Part shown: positions 7,807 to 14,353 of the stretch, in pieces
Numbering within the stretch: the first letter of the stretch is position 1
How the letters are laid out: each line of letters begins with the position of its first letter
Source: Sphaerobacteraceae bacterium
GTDB taxonomy: Bacteria > Chloroflexota > Chloroflexia > Thermomicrobiales > Thermomicrobiaceae
DNA length: 38,575 nucleotides
Assembly (NCBI GenBank): GCA_007695115.1
Contig: REEK01000184.1
Location: 1-38,575 of the forward strand
Direction of reading: 5' to 3'
Position numbers and translations under genes: made by a program
Notes under the pieces: generated by a model
The model's database searches: none
The model's input: only the letters and a program-made list of their open reading frames with translations
What the model was told of the DNA's origin: nothing

Positions 7807-8010
7807 ATGCCCTGGGGTACCGGAGGCGGATTCGGCCACAACGATCACGCGCGAATGCACGCAGAGCTTCATCATCGTAAACATGAGATCGAATCACGGA
7901 GACAGGATCTCGACGAGCACCACAACGTCGCCCGGGCCGAAGCCGACGGTGAGCGGCACCGATCCTCGTTCATCGTCCGGGTCTTCCGGCGAGTGTTCGG
8001 TCGCGTCTGA
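7807..8010 (+). CDS. Small histidine-rich basic protein
   Basis: A 67-residue protein starting MPWGTGGGFGHNDHARMH. It has nine histidines, eight of them within residues 11-39, including two HH pairs in a predicted helical stretch. The C-terminal 15 residues are cationic and amphipathic (SSFIVRVFRRVFGRV). The ATG is preceded by GGAGG at 7796-7800 with ideal spacing, which supports real expression. The composition suggests metal binding and possible membrane or nucleic-acid contact, but no family is recognised. It is a single-gene unit: divergent from the sigma gene and convergent with the DUF4015 gene. Confidence 0.65.
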   Translation: MPWGTGGGFGHNDHARMHAELHHRKHEIESRRQDLDEHHNVARAEADGERHRSSFIVRVFRRVFGRV

Positions 8011-8063
8011 GCCTGGCCTGCGTCCGCTGCATCAATCGATAAACGGAAGATCTCGAGCAAGAA

Positions 8064-8099
8064 AACACCCCCGCTCCCAATGAAGGGAACGGGGGTGTT
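8064..8099. terminator. Rho-independent terminator, bidirectional
   Basis: A 15-bp stem (8064-8078 with 8085-8099, one mismatch) has a 6-nt loop. On the minus strand it is followed by a T-rich run, so it suits the DUF4015 gene ending at 8121. It can also stop transcripts from the small gene ending at 8010. Confidence 0.75.
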
Positions 8100-8120
8100 G
8101 CTGTACCGGGCGACGGAGAG

Positions 8121-9791
8121 TTATTCGTCGTCTTCTTCGTCTTCTTCGTCTTCATCCGCTGGTTCGTGCGCGTCCCAGTTGTACTTGCCATCTGGATTCC
8201 AGAGGAACCAGCCGCTGGTCACGGTTGATTCGGCGGCTTCGATTTGCTCGCGCACTTCCTCGGCTCCATAGTCGATCCCCAGTCCGTAGGAGAAATCCTG
8301 AAGCCAGGGGCGGATCTTCCCAGTCAGGTGGCGGGGCAGAATTTCCACGCCGCTCTCCAGGCTCCGGCTGACCATCATGTACGGGTGCTCACCCGGACGT
8401 TCGACACCCAGCGAACCGGTGGCGAAGTGTGATGGATAGAGCAACGGGTTGATATAGTCGATCCGCTCGGCCATGGACTGCAGATCCTGTCCGGTGACAT
8501 CGTTGGTCTCTTCCCACAGGCTCATGGCAAAGATGCTGGCGCTGAGCACTGATTCAGTGCCGGCGATCGCCGCATAGGCATCGTCCAGGAACCCGGAGAT
8601 CGTCTGCTCGCGCAGGCTGGCTGAAGTTGCCTGACCGTAATCTGCCCGATGTACCAGTCCATGTTCCGGGAACTGTGCCGATGCCAGATGGATCTCGTCG
8701 AACCCGAGTCCGGCGGCTTCGGCGATTAGCGCAACGTTGTAGGCCTGAACATCACTGTCGAGCGGGTTGGCCCAGGCGCGACCCTGCCAGGTTCGCCACA
8801 GGTCATCGTTCAGGTTGTCCTGTATTGCCAGATCCGGTCGAGCTTCGGCCAGGGTTGGATCTTCAAATGTCGAGATCCGACCGATTGCGTAGAGATCACG
8901 ACTCTCGAGCTCATCGAGCACCGCGTCTACATCGAAGGTGCCAGCCAGTGCTTCGATCTCCTGAGCCAGCTCGACACCGGAATCGTAGTGAACCTGTCCG
9001 AGGTGATCCTTGAGATCGATCACCACACCGGTCAGGCCAGCTTCGTCGATGCTGTCGAGTACGCTGGCGAATTCATCCGGGTCGGCGACGATCGATGCCG
9101 GGATGTAGACGGCCGAGACTTCCTGCGGTTCGAGGAAGATTCCGCCATCGAATTCGTCGATCGGAATCACGGTTGTCTCGTGTCCGGCCGCTTTCACGAT
9201 GATCTCGGAGGCATCACCCTCGTGCGGCAGCTCGAAGACGCCGTTTTCGACCGATCGAGTGTAGGTATCGCCCACCGCGATCGTGGCACCGCGCAGCGGG
9301 CTACCGATGACGCTGGAGATTCGACCCTCCAGAACCGGGTAGCCGAGCGCGATCTCATGATCGTCATCCGGACCAAGTGTTGCCTCGGTCGTGGCGTAGC
9401 CATTCAGGCTGAACGATACGGTCACGTCGTCGTCGATTCCCTTGAGCTGGAATCGACCATCCGAGCCCGTGGTGGTGAGTATCTCGCCGGATTCATCACT
9501 CTCGGCAACAACCGTTACCCCGGCCAGAGGCTCGCCCGTATCTTCGGAGACAATGATCCCCTCGACGGACGGCTCATCGGCTGGAACGCCACCAACACCG
9601 GCATGGGGGGTGGCAATCTCTTCTGCCGATTCCTCAAACCCCGGCGTATACTCGATTTCCTCGGCCTGCTCGGTCGGCTGTTCATCTGACGATGTCAGTG
9701 GCCCGACCACGATCCCTGTCACGATCAAAACCGCGTAGAGGGCCGCAACGCCGAGTATGATGCGATTCAATGTATAGTGCTTCACCGGCAT
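8121..9791 (-). CDS. Membrane-anchored DUF4015 (putative glycoside hydrolase) with carboxypeptidase-regulatory-like domains
   Basis: A 556-residue exported protein. Residues ~10-31 form one N-terminal membrane anchor or uncleaved signal. Two beta-sandwich carboxypeptidase-regulatory-like repeats follow at about 75-150 and 152-222 (EDTGEPLAGVTVVAESDESG; GSPLRGATIAVGD). Residues ~225-525 match the DUF4015 TIM-barrel-like putative glycosyl hydrolase family (PF13200): AVYIPASIVADPD, GVVIDLKDHLGQVHYDS, GFDEIHLASAQFPEHG, IDYINPLLYPSHF. The C-terminus is a run of Asp/Glu encoded by a simple-sequence repeat. ATG at 9791 has its AAAGGA directly adjacent; GTG at 9785 (third codon) has better spacing and may be the true start. 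A cell-wall or polysaccharide role is likely; the substrate is unknown. Confidence 0.85.
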   Translation of the reverse strand: MPVKHYTLNRIILGVAALYAVLIVTGIVVGPLTSSDEQPTEQAEEIEYTPGFEESAEEIATPHAGVGGVPADEPSVEGIIVSEDTGEPLAGVTVVAESDESGEILTTTGSDGRFQLKGIDDDVTVSFSLNGYATTEATLGPDDDHEIALGYPVLEGRISSVIGSPLRGATIAVGDTYTRSVENGVFELPHEGDASEIIVKAAGHETTVIPIDEFDGGIFLEPQEVSAVYIPASIVADPDEFASVLDSIDEAGLTGVVIDLKDHLGQVHYDSGVELAQEIEALAGTFDVDAVLDELESRDLYAIGRISTFEDPTLAEARPDLAIQDNLNDDLWRTWQGRAWANPLDSDVQAYNVALIAEAAGLGFDEIHLASAQFPEHGLVHRADYGQATSASLREQTISGFLDDAYAAIAGTESVLSASIFAMSLWEETNDVTGQDLQSMAERIDYINPLLYPSHFATGSLGVERPGEHPYMMVSRSLESGVEILPRHLTGKIRPWLQDFSYGLGIDYGAEEVREQIEAAESTVTSGWFLWNPDGKYNWDAHEPADEDEEDEEDDE

Positions 9792-9846
9792 TCCTTTCCG
9801 AGGGTGTGCGATCGGTACCGGCTATGACTCTGGCACCGCCACATAG

Positions 9847-9886
9847 ATACTTCGTAGTATGCCATACGGACACACTGTACGTACAG
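9847..9886. promoter_or_regulatory. Paired inverted repeats in the divergent intergenic region
   Basis: The 335-bp gap 9792-10126 separates the divergent DUF4015 and MFS genes. It holds ATACT-TCGT-AGTAT (9847-9860) and the perfect 12-bp palindrome CTGTACGTACAG (9875-9886), both close to the DUF4015 side. They may be operators. I see no convincing promoter boxes, RNA gene or small ORF with a ribosome binding site in the rest of the gap. Confidence 0.3.
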
Positions 9887-10126
9887 GGGTTCGGTGACAA
9901 ATTGTCGGAATTCGGGTCGGCGAGTCTCATTCAGGCGTGCGCTTGCCCTTGCAGACGCGGTTTGCAGGGTGTCAGAACCACCGGGCGTTTCGTAAGCTAG
10001 TAGCAGACGCGGAATCGATACTGAACATCTTGGGGGACCTGTCGTTATGCTGCCGAGTCTGACTCATCGTTCCGTCTGATCGCGTCTGGACGGGCCGTGT
10101 GCCCGTCGCTGTTTCGGGGCGTGGCG

Positions 10127-11392
10127 ATGACGGAGAAGAAGCCACTCATCTCCATGACGACGATGCGCTGGGGGATCGTCGTTGCGGCAACCCTGGTGCT
10201 GGCTGTGGCCGCCGGAGGACGATTCCTGATCGGTATCGTCTTCGATCAGGTGCGCGATAGCTTCCAGATCACTCACGGCACACTCGGACTGGTTGTCACA
10301 CTCAACGTGCTGGTGATCGCAATCACCCAACCGCTGGTTGGCTGGCTGGTAGACAAGATGCCAGCTCGCTATGTCACCGGTGGCGGGATGGCGCTGGTGG
10401 GCATCGGACTGGTGCTGACCGGTGTATCCGAGACCCTCTTTTCCCTCTTCTTCGGCTATGGTTTGATCGTTGCCCTGGGACTGGCTGCAGTCTCACCGGT
10501 TGCGGTGACGCCGGTCGTGGCTGGCTGGTTTCAGAAGAAGCGGGCAACCGCGCTCTCGATCGTCAATGCCGGTGGCTCGGTGGGTCAGCTGGCAATCGTC
10601 CCAGCACTGACCGTCACGGTGGGCACCATCGGCTGGCAGCTCTCTTACATCTACCTCGGGATTGGCCTGGCGGTTATCGGTGGGCCGCTGCTGCTCCTGC
10701 TTTTGCGGGAACGGGAAGAGACCTCCGAAGGCCCGAGCGATGCCGGGTACGGCTGCAACGTCTATACGGCTTTGAAATCGAGTTCATTCTGGATGCTCGG
10801 CTGGGGCTTTCTGGTCTGCGGGATCACCATGGCCTGGGTGATGACGTTCTTCGTCGATTACGCCCTGCTGACCGGGCTATCCCGGAACAACGCCGCCGTC
10901 GGCCTCTCCCTGATGGGTGGGATGAGCATCATCGGCGCATTGATGATGGGCTGGTGGGCAGACCGTTCCGGTAAATTGCTTCCGCTGGCGGTTACCTACG
11001 CCCTGCGTGGTGGTGGGTTCGTGATGCTCTTTGTGGCGGGAGCGAGTTTCCCGTTGATGCTGATCGCGATGACGATGATCGGTATCTCCTGGACAGCTAC
11101 CGTTCCATTGACGTCGGCCATCAGCGCCGATCTCTATGGCCGACTGCGACTGGGGACCATCTTCGGGATGATGTTCGCGGTTATGCCGCTCGGCTCGGCG
11201 ATCGGTTCAGCAGCGGCTGGATTCCTCTACGACCTCACCGGATCCTATGATGTCTCGCTCTGGATGAATGCGGCAATCGGCATCGCCGCCGGGATCGTGG
11301 TCTATCTGGTGCATTCCCGACCGCTGTTCGATCGGGAAGCTCAGCAGCAGCAGATGAACAGCCAGACCCCGGCAGCTCTTCATGCTGACTAG
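10127..11392 (+). CDS. MFS transporter, OFA/monocarboxylate-like
   Basis: A 421-residue major facilitator protein with twelve predicted transmembrane segments. The cytoplasmic loop between TM2 and TM3 carries GWLVDKMPARYVTGGG, a variant of the MFS signature G-x3-D-x3-R/K, and a second copy is MGWWADRSGK in the C-terminal half. The architecture and the QPLVGWLVDK segment resemble the oxalate/formate-antiporter and monocarboxylate groups. ATG at 10127 (MTEKKPLI) is chosen; an upstream GTG at 10097 would add ten residues. The ribosome binding site is weak in both cases. The gene converges on the liaF-like gene with a 4-bp overlap of stops (11389-11392). The substrate is unknown. Confidence 0.88.
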   Translation: MTEKKPLISMTTMRWGIVVAATLVLAVAAGGRFLIGIVFDQVRDSFQITHGTLGLVVTLNVLVIAITQPLVGWLVDKMPARYVTGGGMALVGIGLVLTGVSETLFSLFFGYGLIVALGLAAVSPVAVTPVVAGWFQKKRATALSIVNAGGSVGQLAIVPALTVTVGTIGWQLSYIYLGIGLAVIGGPLLLLLLREREETSEGPSDAGYGCNVYTALKSSSFWMLGWGFLVCGITMAWVMTFFVDYALLTGLSRNNAAVGLSLMGGMSIIGALMMGWWADRSGKLLPLAVTYALRGGGFVMLFVAGASFPLMLIAMTMIGISWTATVPLTSAISADLYGRLRLGTIFGMMFAVMPLGSAIGSAAAGFLYDLTGSYDVSLWMNAAIGIAAGIVVYLVHSRPLFDREAQQQQMNSQTPAALHAD

Positions 11393-12060
11393 GCGTGTTT
11401 GATGTCGATATCGGCGAGGATCGAGACCCCGGTGATCGTGATCGCCGGTGCGTTGGCTGGAAGTTCCTGGCCATGGTCGGTGTTGTCTTCGAAATCCCCC
11501 AGGATCGGCATTCCGTTGACATGAACCCGCCAGCCACGCGGAACGAAGATCGTGATGTCTCCAAGCAGGCAGAACGTATCGATTACCGCGCCATCAGGAT
11601 GTAGCTGGGCGTTCCGGAGATCGAGCTTCACCTCGCCAAGCACTGATGTCAGCGATCCGCCGTCGAATTTCGTTGCCTCGCTCCGGATCTTCTGTTCGCT
11701 GAGGACGCCAACCAGTGTGAGCTGATTGCTGTGGTCTGCCTTGCCACCGCCAAGGCCCCGGAATACGAGGCTCAAGCCAATACTGATCAGGACCAGCGCG
11801 ATGATCAACTGCCAGATCGCGATATCCAGAACATCGAGCGTGGCCAGCAACAGGACGCCACCACTGATCACCAGGATCGTCCCGCCGAGGATCGAGCCAG
11901 GCCGGATCAGCAGCATGTATCCGCCGATCGCGATCAGAATCAGCGGCCACCAGTTGCCGATCAGACTTCCGATCGGGATTATCCCGGTCGAATTGAGCAG
12001 AAATGCCACACCAGCCAGCACCAGCAGGATGCCGAAGATTGCTCGAGATCGATCAACCAT
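11389..12060 (-). CDS. LiaF-like envelope-stress membrane protein (second of tandem pair)
   Basis: A 223-residue protein with about four N-terminal transmembrane segments (AIFGILLVLAGVAFLL; WPLILIAIGGYMLL; and two more), followed by a soluble domain of the LiaF C-terminal type (PF09922). The recognisable part is FCLLGDITIFVPRGWRVHVN, then GMPILGDFED. LiaF proteins hold the LiaRS two-component system inactive until cell-wall antibiotics or membrane stress relieve it; many distant homologues are simply uncharacterised. The start MVDRSRAIFG at 12060 has GGGAGAG upstream, whereas the longer frame reaches into the neighbouring gene. It lies 23 bp downstream of its paralogue, so the two form one operon. 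No LiaRS genes are in the window. Confidence 0.82.
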   Translation of the reverse strand: MVDRSRAIFGILLVLAGVAFLLNSTGIIPIGSLIGNWWPLILIAIGGYMLLIRPGSILGGTILVISGGVLLLATLDVLDIAIWQLIIALVLISIGLSLVFRGLGGGKADHSNQLTLVGVLSEQKIRSEATKFDGGSLTSVLGEVKLDLRNAQLHPDGAVIDTFCLLGDITIFVPRGWRVHVNGMPILGDFEDNTDHGQELPANAPAITITGVSILADIDIKHA

Positions 12061-12082
12061 GCCTGGTTCTCTCCCTTCCTCG

Positions 12083-12769
12083 CTAGCTTGACTCGTGCTT
12101 GACGTCAACCCCGCCGAAGAGTGCCACACCGCTGACGATCAGCCGCGGCGCATCCGGAGCTGGTTCGATTGAGCGATCCACATTGTCCTCGAACGAGGCA
12201 AACAACGGCATACCGGAGACGGTTACGCTCCATCCACGCGGCACGATGACACTGATCGAACCGAAAGCCGTGAAAACCTCGATGCCAGCTCCGTCGCTAA
12301 CCGGGGTGGTCGAGCGCAGATCGAGATCGATACTGCCGAAGATCGCCGTCAGCGCGCCACCGGTCAATTCGCTGGCCCGGGCCACGATGTTCTGCCCGCC
12401 AAAGATCGTGAAGCCGCTGACCTGGCTCTGAGCATCTCCACGTCCAGCTGTGGTGATCCCGGAGCGGATCAGCAACAGACCGAGGCCAACCGAGATCAGA
12501 ATCAGCGGGAAGATCAACTCTCCTGACGATACCGGCAGCAGACCGAGCGACGCAATCAGCAACAACACTCCAGCGAAGGTGATGATGCTGCCGCCGATCA
12601 TCGAGCGAGATGGGCCGACCAGCGCCATCACCCCGAACGCGATGACAGCCAGCGGCCACCATGTACTGACAATGCTGCCCGCGTTGACGATATCGCCCAG
12701 ATCGAGCAGATACAGCCCACCCACCGCGAGCAGTCCGATTCCAAGAAGTAACCTGCCAGGGTTGTTCAT
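12083..12769 (-). CDS. LiaF-like envelope-stress membrane protein (first of tandem pair)
   Basis: A 228-residue paralogue of the next gene downstream, with the same plan. The N-terminal hydrophobic segments include LLLGIGLLAVGGLYLL and WPLAVIAFGVMALV. The C-terminal LiaF-like domain contains FTAFGSISVIVPRGWSVTVS, then GMPLFASFED. The shared VPRGW...V.GMP..F.D core shows the pair arose by duplication. ATG at 12769 is preferred, with GAGGTG about 6 bp upstream; GTG at 12772 is adjacent. A 50-bp promoter-like element shared with the LolD/FtsX operon lies about 155 bp upstream. Confidence 0.82.
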   Translation of the reverse strand: MNNPGRLLLGIGLLAVGGLYLLDLGDIVNAGSIVSTWWPLAVIAFGVMALVGPSRSMIGGSIITFAGVLLLIASLGLLPVSSGELIFPLILISVGLGLLLIRSGITTAGRGDAQSQVSGFTIFGGQNIVARASELTGGALTAIFGSIDLDLRSTTPVSDGAGIEVFTAFGSISVIVPRGWSVTVSGMPLFASFEDNVDRSIEPAPDAPRLIVSGVALFGGVDVKHESS

Positions 12770-12923
12770 CACCGCACCTCAACCTTCACCAGAGGGTATC
12801 GATCAGACGGATTGTTCGCTATAGGGTAACAGGAACAGCTGCATTACAGAGATTTTGCGGGCAGAGGAGATTGGAGTGCAGGAGCCCGCATACCGACATC
12901 TATAGAATGGCATAGCGCTCGTC

Positions 12924-12973
12924 GCGGGTGAGTGTACTGCCGGTCACCGCAGTCTCAGATTCGTGACAGATTT
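12924..12973 (-). promoter_or_regulatory. Shared 50-bp promoter-like element, copy 1 (liaF-like operon)
   Basis: This element is 47/50 identical to 18185-18234. Read on the minus strand, it carries two AATCTG hexamers exactly 11 bp apart (complements of 12967-12972 and 12956-12961), then a TACACT -10-like box (complement of 12931-12936). The -35 position is poor, as in activator-dependent promoters. It points toward the liaF-like pair. The rest of the gap 12770-13045 holds only a TGCGGGC/GCCCGCA hairpin (12856-12890) and the arsR operator. Confidence 0.5.
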
Positions 12974-13025
12974 CCCGACGCAACAGCACGTGCGCCAGGA
13001 ACACGGCCCTCGTAATAGTTGCATT

Positions 13026-13046
13026 TAGCGTGTATGATTCACGCTA
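13026..13046. promoter_or_regulatory. ArsR operator overlapping -10 box and start codon
   Basis: TAGCGTG-TATGATT-CACGCTA is a perfect 7-bp inverted repeat with a 7-bp spacer. The spacer contains TATGAT (13033-13038), a good -10 box, and the right arm ends on the A of the arsR ATG. A bound ArsR dimer would cover the promoter of its own gene. Confidence 0.6.
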
Positions 13047-13387
13047 TGGTTAACGATATTGATCAGACAATCTCCGCGCTGGCAGACCCGATACGACGGC
13101 AAGTCGTTGAGCATCTCCGGCACGGTTCCCATCGAGCCAGTGAGTTGGCTGACCTTGTTGGAGTCTCGCGTCCTGGACTGAGCCGGCATCTTCGGGTGCT
13201 TCGAAGATCAGGAATTGTTCAGGTGACCATCTCGGACGCTGACGCCCGGGAGCGATTCTACGAACTCCGGCCGGAGCGATTTCTGGCGCTACAGGCCTGG
13301 CTAGACCAGGTGCAGGCGTTCTGGGAAGACCAGCTGTCATCGTTCCAGAAACATGCCAGCGAGACCAGAACGGACAAGACACCATGA
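13046..13387 (+). CDS. ArsR family transcriptional regulator
   Basis: A 113-residue winged-helix repressor. It has the core ALADPIRRQVVEHLRHGSHR, then ASELADLVGVSRPGLSRHLR, and a wing ending RERFYELRPERFLALQAWLD. The metal-binding ELCVCDL motif of arsenic sensors is absent, so it belongs to the SRPBCC-associated, non-metal ArsR group. ATG at 13046 has no ribosome binding site. A -10 box 8 bp upstream implies the transcript starts at or next to the ATG, so it is probably leaderless. The gene overlaps the SRPBCC gene by 4 bp, a common repressor-target pair. Confidence 0.9.
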   Translation: MVNDIDQTISALADPIRRQVVEHLRHGSHRASELADLVGVSRPGLSRHLRVLRRSGIVQVTISDADARERFYELRPERFLALQAWLDQVQAFWEDQLSSFQKHASETRTDKTP

Positions 13388-13824
13388 GCTATCGGGATAG
13401 TGTGACGGTTTCCGTGCAGGTTCCTCAAGAGCCGGATGAGGCGTTTCGGATGTTTACGGAGGAGATCGACCACTGGTATCGGAAGGACCGCAACACACTT
13501 TTCGATGTTGATCGTACAAAGCGACTCGCCTTCGAACCCTTTCCAGGTGGCCGGTTGCTGGAGATCTATAGCGAAGAAACCCTTGAAGGCCGTGAGCTTG
13601 GCCGGATAACCAGCTGGGTTCCTGGCCGGCACCTGATCTTCAAAGACCATCACGGGACGACCGTATCAGTCACGTTCGCCACTCATGGCGATGGAACCTG
13701 CGTGACCCTGACGCATTCCGGGTTCAGCCTGGTTCCCGAATCAGAGCGAGAGACGGTGCGGCAGTTTGGGTGGACGATCACGCTTCCGTGGTTTGCAGCA
13801 GCAACCGGGGCAGCAATTGACTGA
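13384..13824 (+). CDS. SRPBCC / AHSA1-domain protein
   Basis: A 146-residue START-like protein of the SRPBCC (activator of Hsp90 ATPase homologue, AHSA1-like) superfamily. Family-typical segments are VPQEPDEAFRMFTEEIDHW, EPFPGGRLLEIY, GRITSWVPGRHLIF and VTLTHSGF near the end. Members have a deep hydrophobic pocket for small lipophilic ligands, and many are encoded next to ArsR repressors as here. It is translationally coupled to arsR (ATGA, 13384-13387). The ligand is unknown. Confidence 0.85.
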   Translation: MSYRDSVTVSVQVPQEPDEAFRMFTEEIDHWYRKDRNTLFDVDRTKRLAFEPFPGGRLLEIYSEETLEGRELGRITSWVPGRHLIFKDHHGTTVSVTFATHGDGTCVTLTHSGFSLVPESERETVRQFGWTITLPWFAAATGAAID

Positions 13825-13837
13825 GAGGAAATCGGCT

Positions 13838-14302
13838 GTGGATAGCTCCCTAGACGCGAGTAACGACAACATCAAGGGAATCAGCCCGTATCTCTACTAC
13901 GCCGACCTCGGTGCGGCACTCACATGGCTGGGCGAAACGTTCGGCTTTACGGAGGATGTTCGCTTTGTGGATGCTGACGGTGTTGTTCAGGAAGCAGAAA
14001 TACTGGCCGGCGAAACGCGAATTCACATGGGCGGGTGTGCTCCGGGTCCGAATGATGGACCGGGGCAATTGCTGATCGTCAATGTGAATAATGTGGATGC
14101 AATCTACAGTCAGATGGTCGAAGCAGGAGTTGACGCGGAGCCTCCCGAGGACAAACCGTACGGGCCACGAGTCTGCGAGACTGTGGATCCATGGGGTTAC
14201 AAGTGGGCGTTCTGGCAATGGAGCTCACGGCCGGTTGAGATGCCGGAAGGCTGGAGTATGATCAGCACGACGAGCGGATCATCAGACAACGCGTCACGAT
14301 AA
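13838..14302 (+). CDS. VOC (glyoxalase/bleomycin resistance) family protein
   Basis: A 154-residue protein of the vicinal-oxygen-chelate superfamily. It shows the paired beta-alpha-beta-beta-beta layout: YLYYADLGAALTWLGETFGF, then AEILAGETRIHMGG, VNVNNVDAIYSQMVEAGV, and the closing VDPWGYKWAFWQW. The start is GTG at 13838, with GAGAGGAA about 8 bp upstream, 13 bp after the SRPBCC gene. It is likely the third gene of the arsR operon. Dimeric metal-dependent enzymes or antibiotic-binding proteins are both found in this family. Confidence 0.85.
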   Translation: MDSSLDASNDNIKGISPYLYYADLGAALTWLGETFGFTEDVRFVDADGVVQEAEILAGETRIHMGGCAPGPNDGPGQLLIVNVNNVDAIYSQMVEAGVDAEPPEDKPYGPRVCETVDPWGYKWAFWQWSSRPVEMPEGWSMISTTSGSSDNASR

Positions 14303-14316
14303 CCGAACACCTGGCC

Positions 14317-14351
14317 AGTCACCAGCCGCTATCCTGATACGGCTGGTGACT
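14317..14351. terminator. Bidirectional hairpin terminator
   Basis: A perfect 12-bp stem, AGTCACCAGCCG (14317-14328) with its complement at 14340-14351, and an 11-nt loop. It fills the 51-bp gap between the converging VOC gene and the FtsX-type permease. There is no T-run, so its efficiency is uncertain. Confidence 0.6.
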
Positions 14352-14353
14352 CG

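Noticed and set aside
11389-12769. A complete LiaFSR system
   Set aside because: Only two LiaF-like proteins are present; no LiaS kinase or LiaR regulator is adjacent.
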